A DNA stretch of 64,000 nt from Streptomyces flaveolus (GCF_000716535.1 NZ_JNWV01000004.1:1-64000), one strand, 5' to 3'; shown: positions 42,012-52,229, numbered from the stretch's first letter. Program-made: numbers and translations. Notes: generated by a model not told the origin, from the sequence alone.

Positions 42012-42575
42012 ATGTCCGAGGTGCCCGCCCGGCTCCCCCTGGAGTGGATCGCCGCGTCCCTGAAGCGGGAGCGCGGCCGTGCCGGTCTGTCCCTGTCCGA
42101 GCTGGCCAAACGTGCCGGAATCGCCAAGTCCACGTTGTCCCAGCTGGAGGCCGCGAGCGGGAACCCGAGTATGGAGACCATCTGGGCGCTCGCGGTCGCG
42201 CTCGGCGTGCCGTTCAGCGCGCTGGTGGAGTCACCGGCACCCGGCGTCCAGGTCATCCGGGCCGGCGAGGGGCCCACGGTCGGCTCGGAGCGGTCCAGCT
42301 ATGTGGCCGCGCTGCTGTCGGCGAGCCCGCCGGGGGCGCGCCGGGACATTTATTACGTGTGGCTGGAGCCCGGGACCGTACGGGATTCAGAGCCCCACAT
42401 TCCGGGGACCGTCGAGCACATCGTGGTCAGCGACGGGGCCGTGAAAGCCGGTCCGCGCGGCGGGGCCGTGGAACTCGGCACGGGGGACTACATGTCGTAC
42501 CGGGGAGACGTGCCCCACGCGTACGAGGCGCTCGCGGCCGGGACCAAGTTTGTGCTGATCATGCAGCACATGTGA
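42012..42575 (+). CDS. XRE-cupin transcriptional regulator
   Basis: The 187-residue protein joins an N-terminal XRE helix-turn-helix (about residues 17-70, RGRAGLSLSELAKRAGIAKSTLSQLE) to a C-terminal cupin domain (about 110-187), whose two beta-strand motifs include HIPGTVEHIVVSDG and GDYMSYRGDVPHAYEA. The cupin probably binds a small effector, perhaps an amino acid. It is divergent from azlCD and likely controls them. The ATG at 42012 has GGAG 9 nt upstream and is preferred to the ATG at 41997. Confidence 0.9.
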   Translation: MSEVPARLPLEWIAASLKRERGRAGLSLSELAKRAGIAKSTLSQLEAASGNPSMETIWALAVALGVPFSALVESPAPGVQVIRAGEGPTVGSERSSYVAALLSASPPGARRDIYYVWLEPGTVRDSEPHIPGTVEHIVVSDGAVKAGPRGGAVELGTGDYMSYRGDVPHAYEALAAGTKFVLIMQHM

Positions 42576-42608
42576 GCGTTCGTGAATACGAAATGAACGG
42601 GGAAAGGC

Positions 42609-42640
42609 AGGAGCCCCGTCGCCGGTGGCGCGGGGCTCCT
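42609..42640. terminator. Bidirectional hairpin terminator
   Basis: Perfect 10-bp arms AGGAGCCCCG and CGGGGCTCCT enclose a 12-nt loop between the convergent regulator and cold-shock genes. Confidence 0.65.
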
Positions 42641-42676
42641 TGGGTACTGCACTCAGGTTCTGCGATCAGGCAGTGA

Positions 42677-42880
42677 TCAGACGGGAGTGACGTTCTCCGC
42701 CTGCGGACCCTTCGGGCCCTGCGTCACGTCGAAGCTCACCTGCTGGTTCTCCTCGAGGGAGCGGAAGCCGGAGGCGTTGATCGCGGAGTAGTGAACGAAG
42801 ACGTCGGGGCCGCCGCCCTCCTGGGCGATGAAGCCAAAGCCCTTTTCGGCGTTGAACCACTTGACGGTTCCGGTAGCCAT
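42677..42880 (-). CDS. CspA-family cold-shock protein
   Basis: The 67-residue OB-fold nucleic-acid binding protein has RNP1 KGFGFIA (residues 13-19) and RNP2 VFVHYSAI. It should act as an RNA chaperone. The start ATG has AAGGAGG 7 nt upstream. The region before the gene holds a promoter (-35 TTGCTT at 43060-43065, -10 TAGGCT at 43038-43043) and a leader of about 150 nt with a perfect 11-bp hairpin, which suggests post-transcriptional control. Confidence 0.95.
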   Translation of the reverse strand: MATGTVKWFNAEKGFGFIAQEGGGPDVFVHYSAINASGFRSLEENQQVSFDVTQGPKGPQAENVTPV

Positions 42881-42971
42881 AAGCCCTCCTTGGGCTCAAA
42901 AGGGTTGCCCTGCCTCCAGAACCTGCAAGTGCGAAACGGTGCTGCACGACTGCATTCGTCTGAAAACGACG

Positions 42972-43002
42972 AGAGCCTGCGGTTACATGCTCCGCAGGCT
43001 CT
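42972..43002 (-). promoter_or_regulatory. Perfect hairpin in the cold-shock leader
   Basis: An 11-bp perfect stem (AGAGCCTGCGG and complement) with a 9-nt loop lies about 30 nt into the predicted transcript and about 90 nt before the start codon. Confidence 0.6.
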
Positions 43003-43037
43003 GTACTGCAAGGGAAACCAAACTGCAACTTGCGGCA

Positions 43038-43065
43038 AGCCTAGCATCCGGGCAGCCGAAAGCAA
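43038..43065 (-). promoter_or_regulatory. Promoter of the cold-shock gene
   Basis: TTGCTT and TAGGCT on the minus strand are 16 bp apart, resembling a housekeeping sigma-factor promoter. Confidence 0.5.
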
Positions 43066-43155
43066 TAGGGATCAAGATCACGTCACCCAGATGTTTGAAC
43101 GTCCGCTAGGCCGTTCGGGGGTGGGGTCGGTCCCAGCACCGTACCCCACGGGGTC

Positions 43156-44016
<861 letters not shown>

Positions 44017-44057
44017 ACGGGGTAGGAACCCGGGACAGGCCGACCGAGGGGGGAAGC

Positions 44058-44846
44058 GTGGGCGGGGTGACGACGGGAGCGCTGGCGCTCGGCGCCCTGC
44101 TGTGGGGCGCGCTGGCGGGGGCGCTGCTGCCCCGCGCCGCCTACCGTTTCGCCGTACCGTCCGGCGAGCCCTGGCGCGACCGCTGCCCCGGCGGCCACCA
44201 CCCGGTCCGGGGGTGGCTGGGCGGGGTCCGGTGCGGGGAGTGCGCGCGCCTGGGCCAACGCGGGGGAGCCGAGGGGCGGGTGCCCGTCACGTCGTACGAG
44301 CCGTACGCCCCCTCCGCGCCCCTCCTCGCCACCGCCACCGCCCTCGTCTGCGCCGCGCTCGCCGCCGCCACCGGCACCCGGCCCGAGTTGGGGGTGTGGC
44401 TGCTGCTCGCGCCCGTCGGCGTGCTGCTCGCCGCCGTCGACTTCCGGGTGCGGCGGCTGCCCGATCCGCTGACCCTCCCGCTGGCCGCCACCGCCCTCGC
44501 CCTGCTCGGTCTCGCCGCCCTGCTCCCCGAACACGCCGGCCACTGGCGCACCGCCCTGTACGGCGCCCTCGCGCTGGGCGCCGGCTACTACGTGCTGTAC
44601 CGCGTCAACCCGGGCGGCATGGGCTTCGGCGACGTGAAGCTGGCCGTGGGCGCGGGCGCCGTACTCGGCTGGTACGGCTGGCCCACCGTGCTGCTCGGCA
44701 CCTTCGCCGGGTTCCTGCTCGGCGCGCTCTACGGCGGCGCGCTCGTGCTGGCCCGGCAGGCGGGCCGGAAGACGGCGGTGCCGTTCGGTCCGTTCCTCCT
44801 CGCCGGTGCCCTCACCGGACTGCTGATCGGCGCGTACGCGGCCTGA
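44058..44846 (+). CDS. A24-family prepilin peptidase
   Basis: The 262-residue membrane protein is an aspartic prepilin/pre-pseudopilin peptidase. The two catalytic Asp lie in LAAVDFRVRRLPDPLTLP (about residue 132) and in the GFGD motif of GGMGFGDVKLAVGAGA. About seven membrane segments are present. The N-terminal part keeps a shortened Cys pair (CPGG...RCGEC), a reduced form of the methylase domain zinc site. No pilin or Tad genes are adjacent, so its substrate is elsewhere. The GTG at 44058 has GGGGGG 6 nt upstream. Confidence 0.85.
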   Translation: MGGVTTGALALGALLWGALAGALLPRAAYRFAVPSGEPWRDRCPGGHHPVRGWLGGVRCGECARLGQRGGAEGRVPVTSYEPYAPSAPLLATATALVCAALAAATGTRPELGVWLLLAPVGVLLAAVDFRVRRLPDPLTLPLAATALALLGLAALLPEHAGHWRTALYGALALGAGYYVLYRVNPGGMGFGDVKLAVGAGAVLGWYGWPTVLLGTFAGFLLGALYGGALVLARQAGRKTAVPFGPFLLAGALTGLLIGAYAA

Positions 44847-44918
44847 GGTCTTTCGCCCGAAACGGCTGGCGTACGCTGGTTCGGTCCGTCCACACCCCTT
44901 CACGAAAGGGACGCCCTG

Positions 44919-46118
44919 GTGACCGAGAAGGCCGACCTCACGTCTGTCCTCGACCGTGCCGCTGCCGGTGGGCGGATCACCCCGGAAGAGGCGCTCGTCC
45001 TCTACCGCGACGCCCCCCTGCACGCCCTGGGCGCCGCCGCCGACGCCGTGCGCCGCCGCAAGTACGCGGGCATCGAGCACATCGCCACGTACATCATCGA
45101 GCGGAACATCAACTACACGAACGTGTGTGTCACGGCGTGCAAGTTCTGCGCCTTCTACGCGGCCCCCAAGGACAAGGAGAAGGGCTGGACGCGGGATCTG
45201 GACGACATCCTGCGCCGCTGCGCCGAGACCGTCGAGCTCGGCGGCACCCAGATCATGTTCCAGGGCGGTCACCACCCGGACTACGGCGTCGAGTACTACG
45301 AGAAGCACTTCCGGGCCATCAAGGAAGCCTTCCCGCAGCTGGTCATCCACTCCCTGGGCGCGTCCGAGGTCGAGCACATGGCCCGGATCAGCGGAGTCTC
45401 TGTGGAAGAGGCCATCACCCGGATCCACGAGGCCGGCCTGGACTCCTTCGCCGGTGCCGGCGCGGAACTGCTCCCCGAGCGCCCCCGCAAGGCCATCGCG
45501 CCCCTCAAGGAGAGCGGTGAGCGCTGGCTGGAGATCATGGAGACCGCGCACCGGCTGGGCGTCGAGTCCACCTCCACCATGCTGATGGGCACCGGCGAGA
45601 CCAACGCCGAGCGGATCGAGCACCTGCGGATGATCCGGGACGTACAGGACCGTACGGGTGGCTTCCGCGCGTTCATCCCGTACACCTACCAGCCCGAGAA
45701 CAACCACCTGAAGGGCCGTACCCAGGCGACCCTCTTCGAGTACCTGCGGATGATCGCCATCGCCCGCCTCTTCCTGGACAACGTCCAGCACATCCAGGGC
45801 TCGTGGCTCACCACCGGCAAGGAGGTCGGCCAGCTCTCCCTGCACTACGGCGCGGACGACCTCGGCTCGATCATGCTGGAGGAGAACGTGGTCTCCTCGG
45901 CCGGAGCCAAGCACCGCTCCAACCGCCTGGAGATCATCGACCTGATCCGCAAGGCGGGCCGCGTCCCGGCGCAGCGCGCGACGACGTACGAGCACCTGGT
46001 CGTCCACGACGACCCGGCGAACGACCCCGTGGACGACCGCGTGGTCTCCCACATCTCCTCCACGGCCATCGAGGGCGGCACGGCCCACCCCGAGCTGAAG
46101 CTGCTCGCGTCGAACTGA
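44919..46118 (+). CDS. mqnC: Cyclic dehypoxanthinyl futalosine synthase MqnC (radical SAM)
   Basis: The 399-residue radical SAM enzyme cyclises dehypoxanthinyl futalosine to the spiro/cyclic product in menaquinone synthesis. Cluster Cys residues are C70, C74 and C77 in NVCVTACKFCAFY. EHIATYIIERNINYTNVC and GGTQIMFQGGHHPD are family signatures. The sequence differs from MqnE (MqnE has ASCAYCSF). The GTG start has AAAGGGA upstream. The next gene starts 7 bp after its stop. Confidence 0.95.
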   Translation: MTEKADLTSVLDRAAAGGRITPEEALVLYRDAPLHALGAAADAVRRRKYAGIEHIATYIIERNINYTNVCVTACKFCAFYAAPKDKEKGWTRDLDDILRRCAETVELGGTQIMFQGGHHPDYGVEYYEKHFRAIKEAFPQLVIHSLGASEVEHMARISGVSVEEAITRIHEAGLDSFAGAGAELLPERPRKAIAPLKESGERWLEIMETAHRLGVESTSTMLMGTGETNAERIEHLRMIRDVQDRTGGFRAFIPYTYQPENNHLKGRTQATLFEYLRMIAIARLFLDNVQHIQGSWLTTGKEVGQLSLHYGADDLGSIMLEENVVSSAGAKHRSNRLEIIDLIRKAGRVPAQRATTYEHLVVHDDPANDPVDDRVVSHISSTAIEGGTAHPELKLLASN

Positions 46119-46125
46119 CGCCGCT

Positions 46126-46575
46126 GTGGAGACGATTCACGCGGCGGACCGGGTCTTCGTCACCTGGGACTCCGAGCCGATCGAGAACGGCGCTGTGGTG
46201 GTCGGCGGGGACCGGATCGGCGCTGTGGGTCCGTACGACGAGTTGCGCGAGCGGTTTCCGCAGGCCCGGGTACGCCACTGGCCGGGCTCCCTCGGCCCGG
46301 CCCGCATCCACGACGGCCCCGTTCCGGCCGCCCCCAGCCCGCGCGAACGCATCCACGCCGTACTGAAGCTGGGAGCGGTGGCGATCCCGGAGCGGTACGT
46401 CGACTCACCGGAACTCCGGGCGGCGGCCGAGCGCAACGACGTCGTGGTGTTTCCGGGTACGGCCGGAACGCCGGCGATCCGGCAGACCGGCCGGGCCGAC
46501 CTGGCCGTCTTCGACGGGGCGGGGGCGTGCATCGCGACGGTGTGCGCCGGGCGCCTCGTCCACAGACGGCGCTAG
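46126..46575 (+). CDS. Imidazolonepropionase-like (amidohydrolase-type) domain protein, no metal site
   Basis: The 149-residue protein resembles only the composite beta-sandwich part of amidohydrolases. Its start, VETIHAADRVFVTWDSEPIENGAVVVGGDRI, corresponds to the beginning of such enzymes and its end, GRADLAVFDGAGACIATVCAGRLV, to their last strands. The TIM-barrel with the HxH metal ligands is absent, so it cannot be a normal deaminase. It follows mqnC by 7 bp. Since aminofutalosine deaminases of the futalosine route are amidohydrolases, a relic or accessory role is worth testing. Confidence 0.75.
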   Translation: METIHAADRVFVTWDSEPIENGAVVVGGDRIGAVGPYDELRERFPQARVRHWPGSLGPARIHDGPVPAAPSPRERIHAVLKLGAVAIPERYVDSPELRAAAERNDVVVFPGTAGTPAIRQTGRADLAVFDGAGACIATVCAGRLVHRRR

Positions 46576-46606
46576 CGGCGCCGGGCAGGGCGTCGGACAG
46601 GGGCGA

Positions 46607-47608
46607 TCACCCCGTGAACGCCTCCGCGAACGCCCCTGACCGCTGGGCGACCCCGCTGCAGTCCGTGGCCGCGTCGTCCCGTCCTGACCGCCCGGCCTCG
46701 CACTCGCGGTCCCGGAACGTCGACCACATCGACACCCAGGCGACGCCGTTCCGCTCCGCGAAGGTCCGCACCTGGCCCGCGTCGGAGAGCGTGAACGTCT
46801 CGCCGGAGACGTCGTTGACGCCGATCATCGAGGTCAGCGCCATGCCCCGCCAGGCCTGCGCGTCCGACAGCCCGAACACCTTCTTCAGCTGGGCGTGCGC
46901 GGCCGTCGCGGAGGTCAGGGCGTAGTCGCCCATGTCGCCGCCGTACGACTCGCCGTAGTTCATGGTCATGAGATTGACCGTGGAGACCTGGACGTCGTAC
47001 GTGTTCGCGGACTCCAGCAGCGCGAGGCCGTCCGCGTCGAGCCCCGACGGCATCACCGGAAGCGTGAAGGAGACCTCCAGATCCGGGCGTTCCTCCTGCA
47101 ACCGCGCGATCGCCCGCGAACGCAGTGCGACGGAAGCGGAGTCGGTCAGCTCGTCGCCCTCGATGTCGAAGTCGGCCTCACTGGAGCCCGCCGCGTCCAG
47201 TGCCTCGGCATAGGCGGCGGCGAGTTCCGAAACACTGTCGCAGGCGGCGGCCAACTCCTTTCCTGAGGCGCCGCCGAACGAAACGCGGACGCCGGTGCCC
47301 TTTTTCCTCAGCGCGGATATCCGTGCTGTCACAGCGGAGTCGGCAATCGCCTCGGTGCCGTTCCACTTCGGCGTACAGCCACTGCCACCGGAGATCACGA
47401 AGGCGAGGTTGTACGCCGCCGGGGACCCGGCGGAGTCGGTGGCCGCGGCCTCGGTGGCGCTGACGTAGGGGGCGTAGGCGGTGCTGGTCGCGGGGGCGGC
47501 GCTGGAGACAGCGGCGTGCGGCGCGCCCGTGGCCTGCGCGGAACAACCCGTCACCGCGAGCGCGACCGCGCAGCCGGCCCCGGCCATCGGCCTCAGTGGA
47601 CTCCTCAT
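46607..47608 (-). CDS. GH18-family chitinase-like lipoprotein
   Basis: The 333-residue precursor has a signal peptide with lipobox VTGC (C22), an Ala/Ser/Thr-rich linker and a GH18 TIM-barrel (about 60-320). The catalytic motif is DFDIE with D146, D148 and E150, matching DxDxE with one residue fewer at the start of the family motif. Barrel strands include LAFVISGGSGCTPKWNG, VRVSFGGASG and VSFTLPVMPSGL. It probably acts on chitin, cell-wall or other beta-1,4-linked amino sugars outside the cell. It is divergent from the exopolysaccharide genes. Confidence 0.85.
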   Translation of the reverse strand: MRSPLRPMAGAGCAVALAVTGCSAQATGAPHAAVSSAAPATSTAYAPYVSATEAAATDSAGSPAAYNLAFVISGGSGCTPKWNGTEAIADSAVTARISALRKKGTGVRVSFGGASGKELAAACDSVSELAAAYAEALDAAGSSEADFDIEGDELTDSASVALRSRAIARLQEERPDLEVSFTLPVMPSGLDADGLALLESANTYDVQVSTVNLMTMNYGESYGGDMGDYALTSATAAHAQLKKVFGLSDAQAWRGMALTSMIGVNDVSGETFTLSDAGQVRTFAERNGVAWVSMWSTFRDRECEAGRSGRDDAATDCSGVAQRSGAFAEAFTG

Positions 47609-47750
47609 GAGGGGAAATCTCTCACACCGGGGTGTGGTCTCCGTCCGTTCTCTCAGCTCGGCAACAGGTTCAAGGCGCCTTCATGGGCAACTCGCAAGAA
47701 TCTCGGGTGGCTCACAAGAATTCCCGAGAAAAGGCCACACAAAGGCTCTC

Positions 47751-47756
47751 TAATAT
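47751..47756 (+). promoter_or_regulatory. -10 box before the exopolysaccharide genes
   Basis: TAATAT lies 7 nt before the ATG at 47764; leaderless transcription of the three-gene unit is likely. Confidence 0.5.
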
Positions 47757-47763
47757 CCGAGGA

Positions 47764-48156
47764 ATGCAATCCGAACCCGCCATCGAAACTCGCGCCGCCG
47801 GGCGCGGTCGTCGCCGCAAACATGGCAACGGGCCCACCGAGGGGCCCGTGTTCGTTGACACCACCGGACGCCGGTCGAAGGTGCTGCGCCGGCTCGGCCT
47901 GTTCCTCGGCGCCGTCTGCCTCGCCTACGCGGGCGTGCTCGCCGCCGCGTTCACGGGCTGGGGCACCTCCCTGAACCCCTCGTCCCTGCTGCCCTTCGGC
48001 ACCGGCGCCGACGGCGGCCGGGCGCCCGGCCTGCTACGGCCGGAGGGCGGCACCGGCCGCCAGGCGGACCCGCCGAACACCCTCCAGCCGACGGCTTCCC
48101 CCACCGCGTCCACGACCCCGTCCGTCTCCGCCTCCGCGGGCGCGGGCGCCAACTGA
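47764..48156 (+). CDS. Small single-pass membrane protein of an exopolysaccharide unit
   Basis: The 130-residue protein has a basic cytoplasmic N-terminus (RAAGRGRRRKHG), one membrane segment (about residues 41-63, LGLFLGAVCLAYAGVLAAAF) and a Pro/Ser/Thr-rich extracytoplasmic tail. I do not recognise a domain. It precedes a deacetylase/glycosyltransferase gene by 19 bp, as small membrane proteins do in polymer-synthesis operons. The ATG at 47764 is set by the -10 box; the earlier in-frame start would add 44 residues with no promoter support. Confidence 0.7.
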   Translation: MQSEPAIETRAAGRGRRRKHGNGPTEGPVFVDTTGRRSKVLRRLGLFLGAVCLAYAGVLAAAFTGWGTSLNPSSLLPFGTGADGGRAPGLLRPEGGTGRQADPPNTLQPTASPTASTTPSVSASAGAGAN

Positions 48157-48175
48157 CCGGAGCGCAGCGGCAGTC

Positions 48176-50410
48176 ATGAACACTCCGACGTCCCGGGGCC
48201 GCAGGCGCGCGCCCACCCGCATCGAGCGCGCGGCAGGCAGGGCCGCGGCGCTGCAACGGCCCCGCGTCATCCTCGCCCTGCTGCTCCTGCTCGCGCTGAC
48301 CTGCGTGATGCTGCTCGACGGGTATCTGCGCGCCGAGGTCGGCGGCGACCAGCGCGTGCGCAGCGGGGCCGACTCCAGCGAGGTCCCGGACGCGATCCTC
48401 GACGGCGGCCCAATCCTCACCTTCCGGGGCGGCCGGGCCACCACGGTCTCCGTCCCCGCCAAGACCATCGCCCTCACCTTCGACGACGGCCCGAACCCGA
48501 CCTGGACGCCCCAGGTCCTCAAGATCCTGCGGAAGTACGACGTCCCCGGCACGTTCTTCCTGGTCGGCTCGATGGTGTCCCGCTACCCGGGCATCGTGCG
48601 GACGATGGTGGAGCAGGGCAACGAGGTCGGCATCCACACCTTCACGCACGTCGACCTGTCGTACCAGTCCGCGTCCCGTGTCGACCGCGAGATGGAGCAG
48701 ACGCAGCTCGCCCTCGCCGGCGCGGCCGGCATCACCACGACCCTGTTCCGGGCGCCGTACTCCTCCGAGACGGACGCCATCGACGACTACAGCTGGCCCG
48801 TCTACGAAAGGCTCGGCAAGGACGGGTACACCAGCGTCTTCGTCGACACCGACAGCGACGACTGGAAGCGGCCGGGCGTCTCCGACATCGTGCGGTGGGC
48901 CACCCCGAAGGGCACGCAGGGTGCCTCGGTGCTCTTCCACGACGCGGGCGGCGAACGCTCGCAGACGATCGCGGCGCTGCCGGAGTACATCGAGAAGATG
49001 AAGGCGAAGGGCTACACCTTCACCACCATCAGCGGGGTCATGGAGCGGCAGCGCGCGGCGCAACGGCAGACGGCGGGCGGTGGCACGCCGACCGGTCCCG
49101 GCCTCCAGGCCGCCCACCACAAGGCCACCGGCCTGACCCTGTACGAGGGCAAGGCCCTGGTCGCGGCCGTGGCCGTCGCGGAGTGGACCGTGCCCGCGCT
49201 GTCGGTGGGGCTGGTGATCGTCGGTGTGGCCGTGCTGGGCCGGTTCGGGATGATGCTGGTCCTCGCCCGCCGCCACCACCGGCAGCGCAACGGACGCCGG
49301 TTCGGCTGGGGCCCTCCGGTCACCGGGCCGGTGAGCGTGATCGTCCCGGCGTACAACGAGAAGGAGTGCATCGCCCACACCCTTCAGTCACTGGCGCGCA
49401 GCACCCACCCGATCGAGATCATCGTGGTGGACGACGGCTCGACCGACGGCACCTCGCGGATCGCGCGCGACGCTGCCGAGTCGCTCGGCATGGCGAACGT
49501 CCGGGTGATCCGCCAGGAGAACGCCGGCAAGCCGGCCGCCCTGAACAACGGCGTGCGCAACGCGTCGTACGACATCGTCGTGATGATGGACGGCGACACG
49601 GTCTTCGAACCGGACACCGTACGGCAGCTCGTGCAGCCGTTCGCCGATCCGTCCGTCGGCGCGGTCGCCGGCAACGCCAAGGTCGGCAACCGCACCACGG
49701 TGATCGGGGCCTGGCAGCACATCGAGTACGTGATGGGCTTCAACCTCGACCGGCGCATGTACGACCTGCTGCGCTGCATGCCCACCATCCCGGGCGCGAT
49801 CGGCGCGTTCCGCCGGGACGCCGTGCTGGCGGTCGGCGGCATGAGCGAGGACACCCTCGCCGAGGACACCGACATCACCATCGCCATGCACCGCGCGGGC
49901 TGGCGGGTCGTCTACCAGGAGCACGCCAGGGCCTGGACGGAGGCGCCCGGCTCCCTGGGGCAGCTCTGGTCCCAGCGCTACCGCTGGTCGTACGGCACCA
50001 TGCAGGCCCTGTGGAAGCACCGCAAGTCCCTGACGGACCGGGGACCGTCGGGCCGCTTCGGCCGCGTCGGCATGCCGCTGGTGGTGATCTTCCAGGTGGT
50101 GACCCCGCTCTTCGCCCCGCTCATCGACGTCTTCACCGTCTACTCCATGATCTTCGTCGATCTCCGGGCGGCGCTGCTGGCCTGGCTGGCGGTACTGGGC
50201 GTCCAACTCCTCTGCGCGGCCTACGCCTTCCGCCTGGACCGGGAGAAGTACCGCTACCTCCTGATGATGCCCCTGCAGCAACTGGCCTACCGCCAGATGA
50301 TGTACCTCGTCCTCATCCACTCCTGCGTCACGGCGCTCACGGGCGGCCGCCTGCGCTGGCAGAAGCTGAAGCGGACGGGCGAGGTCGGGACACCGGCGGG
50401 GGCGGGCTGA
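48176..50410 (+). CDS. Bifunctional polysaccharide deacetylase / family 2 glycosyltransferase (MatB-like)
   Basis: This 744-residue membrane protein fuses two enzymes. An N-terminal membrane anchor (about residues 30-50) precedes a NodB-type deacetylase (about 95-300) with TFDDGPNPTW (the catalytic base and metal Asp) and HTFTHVDLS (metal H-x3-H). Two or more membrane segments then lead to a processive GT2 synthase (about 380-600) with IIVVDDGSTDGT, VMMDGDTVFEPDT, LAEDTDIT and the QRYRW product-binding motif. The C-terminus has further membrane segments. Streptomyces MatB, with the same order, makes a poly-N-acetylglucosamine-like matrix polymer. This is probably a paralogue; the product has not been shown. 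Confidence 0.9.
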   Translation: MNTPTSRGRRRAPTRIERAAGRAAALQRPRVILALLLLLALTCVMLLDGYLRAEVGGDQRVRSGADSSEVPDAILDGGPILTFRGGRATTVSVPAKTIALTFDDGPNPTWTPQVLKILRKYDVPGTFFLVGSMVSRYPGIVRTMVEQGNEVGIHTFTHVDLSYQSASRVDREMEQTQLALAGAAGITTTLFRAPYSSETDAIDDYSWPVYERLGKDGYTSVFVDTDSDDWKRPGVSDIVRWATPKGTQGASVLFHDAGGERSQTIAALPEYIEKMKAKGYTFTTISGVMERQRAAQRQTAGGGTPTGPGLQAAHHKATGLTLYEGKALVAAVAVAEWTVPALSVGLVIVGVAVLGRFGMMLVLARRHHRQRNGRRFGWGPPVTGPVSVIVPAYNEKECIAHTLQSLARSTHPIEIIVVDDGSTDGTSRIARDAAESLGMANVRVIRQENAGKPAALNNGVRNASYDIVVMMDGDTVFEPDTVRQLVQPFADPSVGAVAGNAKVGNRTTVIGAWQHIEYVMGFNLDRRMYDLLRCMPTIPGAIGAFRRDAVLAVGGMSEDTLAEDTDITIAMHRAGWRVVYQEHARAWTEAPGSLGQLWSQRYRWSYGTMQALWKHRKSLTDRGPSGRFGRVGMPLVVIFQVVTPLFAPLIDVFTVYSMIFVDLRAALLAWLAVLGVQLLCAAYAFRLDREKYRYLLMMPLQQLAYRQMMYLVLIHSCVTALTGGRLRWQKLKRTGEVGTPAGAG

Positions 50411-50411
50411 G

Positions 50412-51530
50412 ATGGGAGCGCACAGCAGGACCGCGGCCGCTCCCGACGCGGGACCGTCCCGCGCGGAGCCGGCCGGACGCGACCGCTACTTCGACACGCT
50501 CAGGGCCCTGGCGCTGGTCAGGGTGGTGACGTACCACACCTTCGGGTGGGCCTGGTGCGGCCTGGTGTTCCCCTCCATGGGCGTCATGTTCGCCCTGGCC
50601 GGCACCCTGATGGCGAAGTCCCTGGAACGCCCGGCCCCTATGGTCCTGAGGAGCAGGCTCAGACGGCTCCTGCCCCCGTTCTGGTTCTGGGGCCTCTTCG
50701 TGGTGCTCGCGATGCTGCTCCACGGCTGGATGCCGGGCCGCCAGATCGTCTACTGGGTCGTCCCGCTCGGCGACCCGCCGGGCGACGCGTGGGGCGAGCA
50801 GGCCTGGGAGATCCTCTGGTACCTGCGCACCTACCTCTGGTTCGTGCTGCTCTCCCCGCTGCTGCTGCGGGTCTTCCGGCTCGCCCCGGTCCCGGTGCTG
50901 CTGCTGTCCCTCGCGCCGGTCCTGGTGCTGAACTTCCTCTGGGCGGACCCGGACGGCCGGCTGGGCAGCGCCCTGTGGGACCTGTCGACGTACCTGGGCT
51001 GCTGGCTGCTCGGCTTCGCCCACCGCGACGGCGTGCTCCAGCGGGCGAAGCCGGCCTCGGTGGCCGTCCTGTCCCTCGCGGCCCTCGGCTACGGCGCCTG
51101 GTACGCCTTCACGCACCAGGCGGACTCCGGGACGTACGACCTGGACGAGAACCCCCTCGCGCAGGCCTTCTGGTCGGCCGGGTTCGTGCTGCCGCTGATG
51201 TGGGCGAAGGCGCGCTTCCGGATCGACTTCGCCCGGCTGACCCGGTTCCGGCGCCTGGACCGCGCGGTCACCGTCTTCAACGCCCGCGCGGTGACGATCT
51301 ACCTGTGGCACCAGATCGCGCTGGTGCTGGCCGTCCCGCTGATCGACCGGCTCTGGAACGTGCCGGCCTTCGAGGCGTACCTCCCGCTGGACAGCCAGTG
51401 GTTCCTGTTCGGCGTGGGCTGGGTGCTGATCGCCTTCTTCGTGCCGGCCTGCGGGTGGGTGGAGGACGTCGCGGCACGCAAGAAGCCGACGCTCCTGCCG
51501 GGAGGGCGGGCTGCAAGAATGGGCGGGTGA
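50412..51530 (+). CDS. Acyltransferase family 3 membrane protein
   Basis: The 372-residue protein has about ten membrane segments and the acyltransferase-3 features [20 protein letters not shown] (active-site His region, about residues 25-42), [16 protein letters not shown], and [12 protein letters not shown]. Such enzymes acetylate or otherwise acylate polysaccharides. The gene begins 1 bp after the MatB-like gene and is probably its modifying partner. Its stop overlaps the menG start by 4 bp, so menG may also be read from this operon. Confidence 0.88.
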   Translation: MGAHSRTAAAPDAGPSRAEPAGRDRYFDTLRALALVRVVTYHTFGWAWCGLVFPSMGVMFALAGTLMAKSLERPAPMVLRSRLRRLLPPFWFWGLFVVLAMLLHGWMPGRQIVYWVVPLGDPPGDAWGEQAWEILWYLRTYLWFVLLSPLLLRVFRLAPVPVLLLSLAPVLVLNFLWADPDGRLGSALWDLSTYLGCWLLGFAHRDGVLQRAKPASVAVLSLAALGYGAWYAFTHQADSGTYDLDENPLAQAFWSAGFVLPLMWAKARFRIDFARLTRFRRLDRAVTVFNARAVTIYLWHQIALVLAVPLIDRLWNVPAFEAYLPLDSQWFLFGVGWVLIAFFVPACGWVEDVAARKKPTLLPGGRAARMGG

Positions 51531-52219
51531 CCCGCGCTTCCCTGAACAAGCAGCCGCACGAAGTCGCCTCGATGTTCGACGACGTGGCGGAACGGTACGA
51601 CCTGACGAACGACGTGCTGTCGCTCGGCCAGGACCGGCGCTGGCGCAAGGAGGTGGCGAAGGCGGTCGACGCGCGCCCCGCGCAGAAGGTCCTGGACCTC
51701 GCCGCCGGGACGGCCACCTCCTCGCTGCCCTTCGCGCGGACGGGCGCGTACGTCGTTCCCTGCGACTTCTCCCTCGGCATGCTCCAGGTCGGCAAGAAGA
51801 AGCACACCTGGCTGCCGTTCACGGCGGGTGACGCGACGCGGCTGCCCTTCAAGGACGACACCTTCGACGCGGTGACGATCTCCTTCGGGCTGCGCAATGT
51901 GCAGGACACGGACGCGGCGCTGCGCGAGATGTACCGGGTCACCCGGCCCGGCGGACGCGTGGTGATCTGCGAGTTCTCCCACCCGACGTGGGCGCCGTTC
52001 CGGACCGTCTACACCGAGTACCTGATGCGGGCCCTGCCGCCGGTCGCGCGCGCGGTGTCCTCCAGCCCGGACGCGTACGTCTACCTCGCCGAGTCCATCC
52101 GGGCCTGGCCCGACCAGCCCGCGCTCGCCGAACGGCTGCGCAAGGCGGGCTGGGCCAAGGTGGCGTGGCGCAACCTCACCGGCGGGGTGGTCGCGCTGCA
52201 CCGGGGCTTCAAGGAGTAG
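51527..52219 (+). CDS. menG: Demethylmenaquinone methyltransferase
   Basis: The 230-residue UbiE/MenG enzyme uses SAM to methylate demethylmenaquinone, the last ring step. It starts [35 protein letters not shown], the usual N-terminus. Motif I is [16 protein letters not shown], and [30 protein letters not shown] holds motifs II and III. The GTG start overlaps the acyltransferase stop (GTGA). A hairpin follows its stop. Confidence 0.94.
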   Translation: MTRASLNKQPHEVASMFDDVAERYDLTNDVLSLGQDRRWRKEVAKAVDARPAQKVLDLAAGTATSSLPFARTGAYVVPCDFSLGMLQVGKKKHTWLPFTAGDATRLPFKDDTFDAVTISFGLRNVQDTDAALREMYRVTRPGGRVVICEFSHPTWAPFRTVYTEYLMRALPPVARAVSSSPDAYVYLAESIRAWPDQPALAERLRKAGWAKVAWRNLTGGVVALHRGFKE

Positions 52220-52229
52220 CGGGCGGCGG

